NCBI GenBank assembly: GCA_903952135.1
Contig: CAJBER010000036.1
Coordinates: forward strand, 1-52,902
Reading direction: 5' to 3'
From: an uncultured Algoriphagus sp.
GTDB taxonomy: Bacteria > Bacteroidota > Bacteroidia > Cytophagales > Cyclobacteriaceae
Length of the DNA stretch: 52,902 nucleotides
The notes below the pieces were generated by a model. That model was not told where the DNA came from. It saw nothing but the letters and a program-made list of their open reading frames with translations, and ran no database searches. Both the position numbers and the translations under genes were made by a program. Below, one piece after another: positions 1 through 9,152 of this stretch (its first letter is position 1; each line of letters begins with the position of its first letter).

Positions 1-28
1 ATTCAGAGAAAATTTGGGAGAAGTTAGC

Positions 29-943
29 ATGGAGCCCAACAGCTTTACCAAGGTAGCCATCATCATCGTCAATTGGAATGGATATGAGCTGACAAAGGCT
101 TGCTTGGAATCCCTAAAAGAACTGCAGTACTCCAATTTTCAAATTATTTTAGTAGACAATGGTTCGATAGACGGTTCGGGAGAGAGGCTGAAATCCGAAT
201 TTCCTGAGATTGAGTTGCTAACTAGCCCTGACAACCTTGGATTTACAGGAGGCAACAACCTTGGAATACAATGGGCGTTGGACCATTTTTTTGATCAGGT
301 GCTTTTGCTGAATAATGACACCCTTGTAGAACCTGACTTTCTGGATTCCTTAGTTTCTTTTTTAGAACAAAACCCAGATTATGGCGCGGTGCAGCCCAAA
401 ATCATGTTTGAAGCGGAACGGGATAAACTATGGAATGCGGGTGGCGGATATTTCAAGGGGGTGGAAATGACTTGGTCCATCGGCATAGGGCAACTAGATG
501 AAGGGCAATTTGATCTGGAAAAGGATACGCCCTGGATTACGGGATGTGCGATCCTTGTGAAGTCGGCTGTAATCAAAAAGGCGGGAATGTTGGACAATCG
601 GTTTTTTGCCTACTACGAAGATGTCGAGTGGTCCTTCCGAATCAAAAAATCAGGGTTCCGACTTCGTTACCTTCCTCAATCCAAAATTTATCATGTCGCG
701 GGAGGATCCTCCAAAAAAATCAAAACCAAAGAAGGCGTCATTCCTCCAATCCTCCACTTTTACCGGACTAGAAACCACCTCTTTTTAATCCGAAGCCATT
801 CAAATCCAGTATCCTTTGTATTAAGTTTGTTGTACCAAACCCTAAAAAATGCTGCCTTCATTCTGTATTTGGGATTAAATGGTAGGTTCCAAAAAGTAAA
901 TGCAATTTTGAAAGGACATTATGAAGGTCTTTTTTCCAAATGA
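29..943 (+). CDS. Family 2 glycosyltransferase (rhamnosyltransferase-like)
   Basis: Probably transfers a sugar from a nucleotide donor onto a lipid-linked polysaccharide at the inner face of the membrane. The GT-A fold shows from the first residues: AIIIVNWNG near residue 9, LLNNDT carrying the acidic donor/metal motif near 95, GCAILVK near 172, and YYEDVEWSFR near 198 with the likely catalytic acidic pair. A hydrophobic stretch lies near the C-terminus. The ATG at 29 is preferred over the TTG at 14 because the fold starts directly after it; the frame stays open to the left edge, so an upstream start is not excluded. The 3' end overlaps the next gene by 23 nt, so the genes are cotranscribed. 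Donor and acceptor cannot be told. Confidence 0.88.
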   Translation: MEPNSFTKVAIIIVNWNGYELTKACLESLKELQYSNFQIILVDNGSIDGSGERLKSEFPEIELLTSPDNLGFTGGNNLGIQWALDHFFDQVLLLNNDTLVEPDFLDSLVSFLEQNPDYGAVQPKIMFEAERDKLWNAGGGYFKGVEMTWSIGIGQLDEGQFDLEKDTPWITGCAILVKSAVIKKAGMLDNRFFAYYEDVEWSFRIKKSGFRLRYLPQSKIYHVAGGSSKKIKTKEGVIPPILHFYRTRNHLFLIRSHSNPVSFVLSLLYQTLKNAAFILYLGLNGRFQKVNAILKGHYEGLFSK

Positions 944-1862
944 AACCCATTTAATGAAAAGTCCCAACACCCAATTATTCCCAGATATTGAAGCTTACTC
1001 CAAAGAAAGCGGGTTAAGTCCTGAAGTCCTTGAAGAGGCATTTAAGCTTGAAAATCATTACCATAAATTGTTGGTGAAGGAAGAAGATGCCAAAAAAAGA
1101 GAGGGCTTATACGATGAATTCTATTCCAACCTCCTTCAATTTTACGGCAGAACAGCAAAGGAAGATAGTTCGCTTGAAGAAAGAATAGCCACCAAAGATC
1201 CTCAGGTTACCCTTTTTGAAAAAGAGCTGAAAGGAAAATCCATCATCGATTTTGGTTGTGGGGAAGGATATTTTCTAATGAACATCCAAAAAAAGATTCC
1301 TTATAAAAAGCTTACTGGAGTGGATGTCTTTATTCCCGAAACCCTCCAAAATCATCCGAGTATCAAGTTCATTTCCTCCGGCATTATCAATTTCAGAACC
1401 GAAGAAAAATTTGAACTTGCCTTTTCAGATAATGTAATCGAGCACCTTTCGCCCTTGGATTTGATGGATCATCTTCGATCAGTCTATGAGAGCTTGGTGC
1501 CCGGAGGAAAATTCATCTTGGTGATGCCAAATCGACTGTTTGGTCCGATGGATGTCACTCGAATTATGGACAATTCCAGCTCGGGACGGATACTGGCGCA
1601 AGGAGGGCATCTCAATGAGTCCTCTTACAATGAGATGGTGGGAGCGTTGACCGAAACTGGGTTTTTCAATTTTCAAACGGTCCTCCCCATCCCAAAATTC
1701 AAATACAGTACGTTTAAAAACAACAGGATAAAGACGGACTGGATCATCGGCATTGAGCAAAGTAAGTTTTTATTGAATATATTCAGGGGTATAAAAGTCA
1801 AGGGAAGGTGCCCTGTGAGGTTTACAGTGACCTTGATCTGTCAAAAGCCTGAACTGCATTGA
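921..1862 (+). CDS. Class I SAM-dependent methyltransferase of the polysaccharide cluster
   Basis: Likely methylates a sugar or another group of the glycan made by this operon. The nucleotide-binding motif I is IIDFGCGEGYF at about residues 108-118, followed by an acidic strand end (GVDVF) and the methyltransferase_11/23-type segment SDNVIEHLSP near 173. About 100 N-terminal residues before the fold are helical and charged, without a recognised domain. ATG 921 lies inside the preceding gene; a second in-frame ATG at 954 is an alternative. The stop overlaps the TTG start of the next gene. The substrate is unknown. Confidence 0.8.
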   Translation: MKVFFPNETHLMKSPNTQLFPDIEAYSKESGLSPEVLEEAFKLENHYHKLLVKEEDAKKREGLYDEFYSNLLQFYGRTAKEDSSLEERIATKDPQVTLFEKELKGKSIIDFGCGEGYFLMNIQKKIPYKKLTGVDVFIPETLQNHPSIKFISSGIINFRTEEKFELAFSDNVIEHLSPLDLMDHLRSVYESLVPGGKFILVMPNRLFGPMDVTRIMDNSSSGRILAQGGHLNESSYNEMVGALTETGFFNFQTVLPIPKFKYSTFKNNRIKTDWIIGIEQSKFLLNIFRGIKVKGRCPVRFTVTLICQKPELH

Positions 1863-3250
1863 TCGCTCAAACACTTTTTATTTTATCACTTTTGGGCTAT
1901 GCGCTGCTGCTGCACTTCACGCTGAAGGCCATGGTCTTCAAAGGAAAGTGGGAGTACCTGGTGTTTTTTTTGGCGGCCTACCTCCCCTTTCATACTACCT
2001 TCTTAAGTATTTTATTTCAGGCTACAAATTCCAAGCTGCCAATCACCTTGTTCCAGGTGGCCAAGGACTTGGTGGTCATCGGATCTGTGCTGATTTTTGT
2101 ACTCTACAGACGAAAGATTTTTGAGTATCCCATTCGCTTCCAAACAGTGGAATGGCTCTTATTGGCATTTATTGGGTTGGCATTTATTTTTCTTTTATTA
2201 CCCATAGGAGAGCCCAGTTTTGTAGAAAAAGCCCTTTACTTCAAAAACATCCTCATTCCTGGCCTGGTGTTTTTCGTTGGTAGAAACACCAATTTCGAGG
2301 ATTTTGAAGTCAAAAGATTGTTTCAGATCATTTTTGTGATTGCGATTTCTGCATTCGTGGTCAATCTCTTTGAGGCATTTATCGGTTCCCATTTACAAAC
2401 CTTCACAGGGTATGCCCTTTTCAATTATGGCATATACAATATGGAGCCTTCTGGCAATTTTGGGTTATCCTGGACCTTCGAAACCCAAGCCATGACCAAG
2501 AGACTGGCCTCGTTTTTTGCAGATCCTTTGGAGTTGGCCAGTTCCGTACTTTTAGGTTTTGCGGCAGGGCTAATCTGGTTTTTGACCTCCAAAAGAGAAG
2601 AAAGTTTCCCCTACACTCTTGTCATGCTCTGCTCCATGGGAAGTCTGTTTTTCTCGAGTTCAAGGTCTGCATTTGGAGCTTTTTTTATCATGCTGTTTTT
2701 TATTGCAGTGATTTTTAAGCTCTATCGGTTGATCCTATTTGGTTTCGGTCTAGTCGCAGCATTTGTCATCTTCGTCGTATTCTTTGCCTCTGAAGACTTC
2801 TATTATTTCGTGATCGATACCCTAACCTTCCAAAATGCATCAAGCGTAGGCCATGTGTTGGAATGGGTAACTGCCCTCGAATCCATGATCCAAAATCCCT
2901 TGGGCGTAGGATTGGCCATGAGTGGCAATTCCGGTAGTGTCACCGATGAAGCACGGATCGGAGGGGAAAACCAATTCCTAATCTATGGGGTGCAACTGGG
3001 ATTTTTAGGAATGATTTTGTACATCCTTCTCTTAGCGTTTTCCATAAGCCGGTCTATTCAGGTTTTCAGGCTAACTGAAAACGTCATGACGGCACGAATT
3101 GCATTTACAGCTGCGGCTGTGAAAACAGGGCTCTTATTGCCCCTTTTCACGTCCAACGCAGAGCTGTTTGCCTATGTAAATTGGATCACTTGGTGGATGG
3201 TTGGGTATGCCATGAACGAATACTCCAAAATCAAAAATGAAGAAGCATAG
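1859..3250 (+). CDS. O-antigen polymerase/ligase-like integral membrane protein (Wzy-like)
   Basis: 463 residues, almost entirely hydrophobic with around ten predicted membrane spans and a longer outer loop between about residues 330 and 375. This is the build of Wzy/O-antigen ligase family proteins, which join polysaccharide repeats on the periplasmic side. No catalytic motif can be fixed by eye because the family is very divergent. The start is TTG at 1859 in a TTGA overlap with the preceding stop, giving a first span immediately; an ATG at 1931 would remove that span. The 3' end overlaps the next glycosyltransferase by 14 nt. It could equally be a flippase-like protein, but the spacing of spans and the gene company favour a polymerase. 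Confidence 0.7.
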   Translation: MIAQTLFILSLLGYALLLHFTLKAMVFKGKWEYLVFFLAAYLPFHTTFLSILFQATNSKLPITLFQVAKDLVVIGSVLIFVLYRRKIFEYPIRFQTVEWLLLAFIGLAFIFLLLPIGEPSFVEKALYFKNILIPGLVFFVGRNTNFEDFEVKRLFQIIFVIAISAFVVNLFEAFIGSHLQTFTGYALFNYGIYNMEPSGNFGLSWTFETQAMTKRLASFFADPLELASSVLLGFAAGLIWFLTSKREESFPYTLVMLCSMGSLFFSSSRSAFGAFFIMLFFIAVIFKLYRLILFGFGLVAAFVIFVVFFASEDFYYFVIDTLTFQNASSVGHVLEWVTALESMIQNPLGVGLAMSGNSGSVTDEARIGGENQFLIYGVQLGFLGMILYILLLAFSISRSIQVFRLTENVMTARIAFTAAAVKTGLLLPLFTSNAELFAYVNWITWWMVGYAMNEYSKIKNEEA

Positions 3251-4373
3251 GCCAAAAGTAGTGGTGGATGTATTTTACCTGTATGTGGCACAAACAGGGA
3301 TCAAAACCTATATCGTTACCCTGTGCGATGAGATTCTCAAAAAAAACAACAGCGAATTTGAGTTTATCATTAGCCCCAATTACCAGAAAGTAAAGCAAAA
3401 TCAGTTCTTTCGAGGAAAAACAGCCAAGTGGAAAAACATCTTTTTTCAGCTGCTCTATTTCTTCAGAAAACAGGTGGTGTTGCCGATACTATCTTATTAC
3501 CACCAAGCGTCGATCGTCTTCAGTCCTGACATTTTAAGTCCGATTTTCGCTAATGGGAAAAAAGTTTCCGTCGTTCATGACACCTGTTTTTGGGATACCC
3601 CTGAACATTACCAACGTCTATGGTTGAAGTATTACCTCTATTTTTTAGAAAAAGGGTTGCAAAAAAATGGGGAGATCATCACGATAACTCATTTTTCCAA
3701 AACGCGGCTGCACCAATTGCCTCCATTTAAGTCTATTCCAATTCAGGTGGTTTATCAGGCTTCTGGGCTTTCGGAAAGCTTAGTCCTATCGGATTTGAAA
3801 TCGACTACACAAGCAGCCTATTTTCTTCATGTCGGGGTATTGGAGAAAAGAAAAAACCTGAGTTTACTAATCCAGGCATTTGATAAACTTACAAAAATGG
3901 CGGGCTATGAAAGCCACCGGTTGGTGTTGGTCGGACAAAGAGGTCCCCGAGAAACTTTAGATGATTACGATCATTTGGTTGAATTGGTCACCAGCCTGGG
4001 ATTGACTGATAAAGTCGATTTCACAGGATATGTAAGTCAAGAGCAATTGGCGTCTTATTTCCAGCATGCCTTGGGCTATGTTTTCCCTTCCACAAATGAA
4101 GGGTTTGGATTGCCTGTATTGGAAGCATTCTCTTTTGGGCTGCCCGTCATCATTTCACGTCAAGGGGCTTTGATGGAAGTGGCGGGTGATGCTGCTTTGA
4201 TTTTGGAAAAAAATGAGGAGGAATCACTTTTTCAGTCCATGAAACTTTTGGTGGATGATCCTGATCTAAGAAAGGTATTGGGAGAAAAAGGGAGAATCAG
4301 GTTGCAGGAATTTTCGGCGGAGAAGTTTTTTCTATCTTTAGAACAGGCCTTTAAAGAAATTTTGAAGAGATAG
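3237..4373 (+). CDS. Family 4 glycosyltransferase
   Basis: GT-B fold glycosyltransferase. The C-terminal Rossmann domain has the GT4 signatures FLHVGVLEKRKNL near residue 196, LVLVGQRGP near 226, and YVFPSTNEGFGLPVLEAFSFGLPVI around 281-305 with the E-x7-E donor-binding pair. The N-terminal half contains VVHDTCFWDTPEHY near 117, typical of mannosyltransferase-like members. Like its upstream neighbours the gene is AT-rich. It overlaps the polymerase gene and is 30 bp from the next glycosyltransferase. Sugar specificity is not deducible. Confidence 0.85.
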   Translation: MKKHRPKVVVDVFYLYVAQTGIKTYIVTLCDEILKKNNSEFEFIISPNYQKVKQNQFFRGKTAKWKNIFFQLLYFFRKQVVLPILSYYHQASIVFSPDILSPIFANGKKVSVVHDTCFWDTPEHYQRLWLKYYLYFLEKGLQKNGEIITITHFSKTRLHQLPPFKSIPIQVVYQASGLSESLVLSDLKSTTQAAYFLHVGVLEKRKNLSLLIQAFDKLTKMAGYESHRLVLVGQRGPRETLDDYDHLVELVTSLGLTDKVDFTGYVSQEQLASYFQHALGYVFPSTNEGFGLPVLEAFSFGLPVIISRQGALMEVAGDAALILEKNEEESLFQSMKLLVDDPDLRKVLGEKGRIRLQEFSAEKFFLSLEQAFKEILKR

Positions 4374-4403
4374 GAGAAGACTTTATCAAAAATGCGTGAA
4401 TAA

Positions 4404-5534
4404 ATGGTAAGCAAGCCGTCACCTGTTGATTTAAAAATAGCCATCATGGGCGCAAAAGGCTACCCCTATGTCTATGGGGGCTACGATACCCTGGTGAAAG
4501 AATTGGGAGAGCGCTTGCAAGCCAGAGGAGTGCAAGTGCGGGTCTACAACCACCGATCCTTGTTTCCCACACGCCCCCGATTAGTCAATGGCATCGAGTG
4601 CATCTACACGCCAGCTCTTGAAACCAAAAGCCTCACGCAGCTGAGCCATACGTTTTTTTCCATGCTGCATGCCTGCTTTTCGGATGTGGATGTGATTTTC
4701 GTGGTCAACTCTGGGAATGGCCCTTTCGGGTGGCTCGCCCGCATTTTTGGGAAGCCCACGGCCATCAACGTAGACGGCCTCGAATGGCTTCGTCCCAAGT
4801 GGAAAGGCTGGGGAGCACGGTACTTTAAGTGGGCCTCCAAGATGGCTACCCGCTCTTTTGACCAGATCATCAACGATTCGGATGAGATGCGTAGGGTCTA
4901 CCTGGAGGAATTTCAGAAAGATTCGGTCGTGATTGCCTACGGGGCCAACCCCAAGGAGGATGTGGAGGACAGTCCATTGCAAACTTGGAAACTCCACTCT
5001 CGGGAGTATTACCTGATTGTGGGACGTTTGATTCCGGACAACAATGCCGATCTGATTATCGAAGGATTCCTTCAATCCAAATCAAACAAGCCCCTCGTCA
5101 TTGTGGGCGATGCACCTTTCTCGGATGCCTGGGCTCAGCAAGTGAAAAAGCAGGAGGGACCCCGCGTCCTTTTTACCGGCTATGTTACCGATCCGCTGGT
5201 ACTTGCCTCCCTCTATTCACATTGTTACGCCTATTTTCATGGGCATGAATTCGGTGGCACCAACCCGGCCATGCTGAAAGCTTTGGGCTATGGCTGTGCC
5301 ATTCTAGCCTTAAATACACCCTTCAACCAGGAGATGCTCCAAAACGGAAAGCATGGGTGGTATTTCGAGAAAACGAGTGAGGCAGTACAGCAACTCGTGG
5401 AAAAAGCCGAGGCTGGGGCCGCTGAACTTCAGGAATTGCGGCAAACTGCTCGTCAAGGGCTTACTGCCAAATACTCCTGGGATCGGGTAACAGACCAGTA
5501 CCTGGAAGTTTTCCACAGGCTAGCCAAAAAGTAA
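4404..5534 (+). CDS. DUF1972-type family 4 glycosyltransferase (rhamnosyltransferase-like)
   Basis: The N-terminus IMGAKGYPYVYGGYDTLVKEL (residues about 13-33) is the hallmark of the DUF1972 domain found in Cps2F/RgpB-like rhamnosyl- and glucosyltransferases. The C-terminal half carries YLIVGRLIPDNN near 204 and HEFGGTNPAMLKALGYGCAI near 279, the GT4 donor site. It is probably the last gene of the polysaccharide operon, since a hairpin terminator follows. Its base composition is clearly GC-richer than the four upstream genes (58% against 33% in the 60-base samples I counted), so it may belong to a conserved host part while its neighbours were acquired. Confidence 0.85.
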   Translation: MVSKPSPVDLKIAIMGAKGYPYVYGGYDTLVKELGERLQARGVQVRVYNHRSLFPTRPRLVNGIECIYTPALETKSLTQLSHTFFSMLHACFSDVDVIFVVNSGNGPFGWLARIFGKPTAINVDGLEWLRPKWKGWGARYFKWASKMATRSFDQIINDSDEMRRVYLEEFQKDSVVIAYGANPKEDVEDSPLQTWKLHSREYYLIVGRLIPDNNADLIIEGFLQSKSNKPLVIVGDAPFSDAWAQQVKKQEGPRVLFTGYVTDPLVLASLYSHCYAYFHGHEFGGTNPAMLKALGYGCAILALNTPFNQEMLQNGKHGWYFEKTSEAVQQLVEKAEAGAAELQELRQTARQGLTAKYSWDRVTDQYLEVFHRLAKK

Positions 5535-5544
5535 ATGTTTTTTC

Positions 5545-5590
5545 ACGCGGATCTAGACGGAGAAATACCGCAGATCTGCGTTTCTTTTTC
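5545..5590 (+). terminator. Hairpin terminator of the polysaccharide operon
   Basis: A 10-bp stem (5545-5554 with 5572-5581, one G-T pair) is followed directly by a T-rich run. It lies 10 bases after the last glycosyltransferase stop and before the convergent rlmF. Confidence 0.6.
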
Positions 5591-5626
5591 CCCGAAAATC
5601 TGCGGGAATAACTCTTCTAAATTAGA

Positions 5627-6538
5627 TTAACGGAGAAAACTCCAAGCCAAAATTCTGCTCCGCTTATTTCCTTGGCCCATTTCGATGACCCGTTGAGACT
5701 TTACTCCTGCTTTTTCGAGTTGTCCCTGGAAGTAGGATAGATGAGTGCTTTTGGAAACTAGTACCGTAAACCAGCCTACCTGCGTTTGAACGGTTACACT
5801 CTCCTGAATCATTCTTCCGATAAACCCAATTTCCCCTCCAACAGTCCATAACTCGGTTGCCTGACCACCAAAATTCAATATTGGGTCGGCAGGGGCATCC
5901 CCTTTGAGGTTTTTGATTTTCCGTTGACTCCCCTGTCTAGCCATGTCGGCAGACTCATGGAAGGGAGGATTGCATATACTCAGATCGAAATATTCTCCTT
6001 CTTCAATGACAGATTGGAAAATTACCGCTGGATCCGCCTGGTACCGCAGCGCTACCTTGTCCACAAGCCTTGAATTGGACGAGATGATTTCTGCTGCATT
6101 GGACAGGGCCTGAAACTCAATTTCAGTGCCCACAAAATTCCACCCAAAGAGACTCGTTCCCAAAATGGGATAAATCAGATTGGCGCCGGTTCCTATATCT
6201 AGTACCCGTATTTCAGCGCCTTGAGGAACTTTTCGGTCGTGATCCCGAGCTAGCAAATCTCCTACATGTAGGACATAATCTGCCCTCCCTGGAATTGGTG
6301 GACAGAGGTATCCCTCGGGGATATCCCAGTAACTTAGCTCGTAGAAATGGAGCAGCAGGGCTTTATTGAGCAGCTTGACCGCGTTTGGATTGGCAAAGTC
6401 AATGCTTAATTGCCCATAGGCATTGGTAAAAATGACTTCTTTCAATTCCGGAACTGTCTCCGCCAAGGCGGGAAGATCGTAGCGTCCTTGATGAATATTG
6501 CGGGGATGGAGACCAGCCCCTTTTTCTTTGGATTTCAT
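5627..6538 (-). CDS. rlmF: 23S rRNA (adenine-1618-N6)-methyltransferase RlmF
   Basis: Methylates N6 of A1618 in 23S rRNA. The N-terminal LHPRNIHQGRYD (residues about 10-21) is characteristic of RlmF, and the NPPFH near residue 190 is the N6-adenine methyltransferase catalytic (D/N)PPY/F motif. The SAM motif is VLDIGTGANLIYP near 110. The length of 303 residues matches the family (E. coli 308). The gene lies 28 bp downstream of the M14 peptidase on the same strand, so cotranscription is possible. Confidence 0.93.
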   Translation of the reverse strand: MKSKEKGAGLHPRNIHQGRYDLPALAETVPELKEVIFTNAYGQLSIDFANPNAVKLLNKALLLHFYELSYWDIPEGYLCPPIPGRADYVLHVGDLLARDHDRKVPQGAEIRVLDIGTGANLIYPILGTSLFGWNFVGTEIEFQALSNAAEIISSNSRLVDKVALRYQADPAVIFQSVIEEGEYFDLSICNPPFHESADMARQGSQRKIKNLKGDAPADPILNFGGQATELWTVGGEIGFIGRMIQESVTVQTQVGWFTVLVSKSTHLSYFQGQLEKAGVKSQRVIEMGQGNKRSRILAWSFLR

Positions 6539-6560
6539 GGATTTAGCCTAGAGGAGTCGT

Positions 6561-6580
6561 ACCGCATCAAAAGATGCGGT
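6561..6580 (-). other. Stem-loop at the 3' end of the M14 peptidase gene
   Basis: A perfect 8-bp stem (ACCGCATC / GATGCGGT) with a 4-base loop spans the stop codon of the M14 gene. No T-run follows on either strand, so it is not a standard terminator; it might stabilise the 3' end or hinder read-through into rlmF. Confidence 0.4.
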
Positions 6581-8054
6581 TCCGGAATTTTTCAGTAGGA
6601 AGGCGACTTAGGTCAATCAGGTGCCCGTTCACCACCGCGTGGGTTAGTTTTCCTTCCCGAGTTAAGAAAAAGTTGGGTGCCGCCCCGGTAGTCCATCCTC
6701 CGGAATACTTGTCACTGCTTTTCAACACCACCAACGGTAATTCGTGCAACTGCCTTGGGCTTCCCTGCTTCACTTTGATGGCCATAAAGCCCTGACGCAG
6801 GAGTTCCATTGCTTTTTCAGTCGTGACTTCCTTTACACTTTCAATAGGAGTAGGATACACCTTGCCTTCCTGATACTTCAGGCCAGAGGCATCTAGAGTT
6901 TCCATCCCAAAAAACACTTGCATATCCCCTAGGTCCTCCACTGAGCCCGCAAGGAAGTATCCTCCTGCAGACTCCGTTTCCCGTCTTCGGATAGCTAGAT
7001 CTACCGGATACCAGTTTCCATTGACAGGCACCTGCACCTCGTTGATCACCAAATCCATCAACTGAATTCCATTGTCTGGAATGGCAAAATACTCCGCCGT
7101 CTGGTACTGGGTATAGCTCTTGGTTGCGATGGAATGCAGGGCATTCAGGAGAATCATAAAGTTGATCTTGCGGATTTCTTGCTTTTCGGTATCTCCGACT
7201 AAGCCTCCGGACTCAATCAAAATGGTGCTCGTGCCCCATTTCTGAATGTTATCCCCAAAAGCTCTTGGCTCAATGGCATCGTCATACTTGCCCACCTGTC
7301 CAGGAATCAATTCCTGCAGGAGCTCGTTCATCCCTGCAATGGTCTGCATGGCCCTTCCGCGAACTTCATTGATCTCCGTGGCTTCGTTGTATGCCGGCGC
7401 CAACAGGGAAATCGTGGCTTGCTTGGGGGTATTGACCACGTTGTAGTAGATCTGTTGATCGTGGAGGTTGAAGCCAAACTCGGGCTCAAAGTCGTCTCGC
7501 GCTTTTTTCAAGATTTCCGCCTCTGGCGAAATCAAGGAAATTGCATCACGGTTGAGGTCGATATCCAAGGCATTTCTCCGCTTGAATGCATCTGCCCCAT
7601 CCGGGTTGAGCATGGGGATAAACTTGAGTTGCAATTGGGATCGTAGTAAGTCCCGCAATTCCTGGTGCGCGTCACCTTTTCCTTCTAGAAAATTAAATAG
7701 ATCAAACAAGGCCATGGTCGCCGTGCTCTCATTGCCATGCATCTGCGACCAGAGCATCACTTTGGTCGTACCCGTTCCCCAATCCAAGGAACTGATGGAC
7801 TTTCCCATGACGGATTTTCCGAGCGCAGTGACCTGAAATTGAGCGGCATGCTTTTGGATCAAGGGCTGCAAGTTCGCATGGGTAAAGCGTCGATGTGTAA
7901 TTGCCGGCTCCCGGTACGTTTCATAGGCCGAGGCCAAATCTGCGGCTTTCAGGCGAGGAGCTACCGTTTGGGCTTGAGAAAAGCTTAGGCCCATGCCCAA
8001 AAAAAGTAGCGAGACAAACAGGCTCTTTTTCAAACCAATCCAATGGTGATGCAT
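6567..8054 (-). CDS. M14 family zinc carboxypeptidase, secreted
   Basis: Metallocarboxypeptidase exported by a signal peptide (residues 1 to about 28, ending FSQAQ). Zinc ligands are H106 and E109 in MHGNEST and H198 in NLHDQ; the NR pair N168-R169 binds the substrate carboxylate, and E281 in ILIESGG is the probable catalytic glutamate. About 200 further residues form a C-terminal beta-rich part seen in Bacteroidota members. It cleaves C-terminal residues from peptides or peptidoglycan stems in the periplasm or outside; a dipeptide epimerase is encoded divergently next door, which fits a role in cell-wall or peptide turnover. Confidence 0.88.
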   Translation of the reverse strand: MHHHWIGLKKSLFVSLLFLGMGLSFSQAQTVAPRLKAADLASAYETYREPAITHRRFTHANLQPLIQKHAAQFQVTALGKSVMGKSISSLDWGTGTTKVMLWSQMHGNESTATMALFDLFNFLEGKGDAHQELRDLLRSQLQLKFIPMLNPDGADAFKRRNALDIDLNRDAISLISPEAEILKKARDDFEPEFGFNLHDQQIYYNVVNTPKQATISLLAPAYNEATEINEVRGRAMQTIAGMNELLQELIPGQVGKYDDAIEPRAFGDNIQKWGTSTILIESGGLVGDTEKQEIRKINFMILLNALHSIATKSYTQYQTAEYFAIPDNGIQLMDLVINEVQVPVNGNWYPVDLAIRRRETESAGGYFLAGSVEDLGDMQVFFGMETLDASGLKYQEGKVYPTPIESVKEVTTEKAMELLRQGFMAIKVKQGSPRQLHELPLVVLKSSDKYSGGWTTGAAPNFFLTREGKLTHAVVNGHLIDLSRLPTEKFRNRIF

Positions 8055-8138
8055 ATCTTTTCAGGTATTTTGAATTAAAACTAGGGAAAGGACTGCAATA
8101 ATTCCCGCTATTTTTGTCAAACCCAAAAAAATCATGCC

Positions 8139-9152
8139 ATGAATTTACATGTCCAAGGCTTTGACCTTCCCTTGAAGCACCGATTTACCATCGCCCATCA
8201 AAGCCGGGAGGTGCAGGAAACCTTAATCGTCCGGTTAGAAGACGAAGGACTGTATGGCCTTGGGGAGTCTACCACCAACCCATTCTACGGCATTACTTTG
8301 GACAACATGCGGGCAGCCTTAGAAAAATTCAAGCCTCTTCTTTTGGGAGGAGGATGGACGACTCCGGCCGAATTGTGGCAACTGGGAAAGGAAGTTTTCC
8401 AATCCAACCCCTTTGCGCAATGCGCGCTTGACCTGGCGGCCTGGGACTTGTACACTAAAAAACAGGGGAAAAAACTCTACGAATACTTGGGCCTAAATCC
8501 TGCCCACATACCCACCACCAACTTTACCATCGGAATCGACACGGTCGAAAAAATGTGTGCCAAGTTGAAAGAAGTGGATTGGCCCATTTACAAGATTAAG
8601 TTGGGTACTGCACATGACTTGGAGATCGTCCGCGAACTCCGAAAGCACACCCAGTCCATCTTCCGGGTGGATGCCAACTGTGCCTGGACGGTGGAACAAG
8701 CCATCGCCTATTCTGAGGAGTTGGCCGCTCTTGGTGTCGAATTTATCGAGCAGCCTTTGGCAAAAGACAACCTAGAGGGAATGAAAGAGGTGTATGCGCA
8801 GTCCAAACTTCCTGTCATGGCAGATGAAAGTTGCATCCACGAAAGCGATGTTGAAAAATGTCAGGGTAGATTTCATGGGATCAACATCAAATTGGTCAAA
8901 GCCGGGGGCATCACCCCTGCACTGCGCATGATCCAGCAAGCCAAAGGCTTGGGCATGAAGACCATGGTGGGCTGCATGACCGAATCCTCTGTTGGAATTA
9001 GTGCGATCGCGCACATTGCTCCATTGCTGGACTATGTCGACATGGATGGGGCCATGCTCTTGGCCAAGGATCCTGCGCGAGGCGTGCAGATCTCTCCTAC
9101 AGAAGTGCGTTACCCTGCAGGTCCTGGAATCGGAGCGGAATTGGTTTCTTAG
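8139..9152 (+). CDS. Dipeptide epimerase (enolase superfamily)
   Basis: Epimerises the second residue of a dipeptide, typically L-Ala-D/L-Glu from peptidoglycan. It belongs to the muconate-lactonizing subgroup: catalytic lysines K152 and K154 (KIK), metal ligands D178 (VDAN), E204 (EQP) and D229 (ADES), and a second lysine region NIKLVKAGG with K251/K254. DMDGAML at about 301 closes the barrel as in L-Ala-D/L-Glu epimerases. The length of 337 is normal. A TATTTTTG box at 8109-8116 could be a -7 element, but I see no matching -33 box. The 3' end overlaps the convergent response regulator by 4 nt. Confidence 0.87.
   Translation: MNLHVQGFDLPLKHRFTIAHQSREVQETLIVRLEDEGLYGLGESTTNPFYGITLDNMRAALEKFKPLLLGGGWTTPAELWQLGKEVFQSNPFAQCALDLAAWDLYTKKQGKKLYEYLGLNPAHIPTTNFTIGIDTVEKMCAKLKEVDWPIYKIKLGTAHDLEIVRELRKHTQSIFRVDANCAWTVEQAIAYSEELAALGVEFIEQPLAKDNLEGMKEVYAQSKLPVMADESCIHESDVEKCQGRFHGINIKLVKAGGITPALRMIQQAKGLGMKTMVGCMTESSVGISAIAHIAPLLDYVDMDGAMLLAKDPARGVQISPTEVRYPAGPGIGAELVS

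Noticed and set aside
4581-5075. 164-residue minus-strand open frame inside the last glycosyltransferase
   Set aside because: It has no recognisable motif, lies entirely opposite a well-supported GT4 gene, and is a codon-composition shadow of a GC-richer gene.
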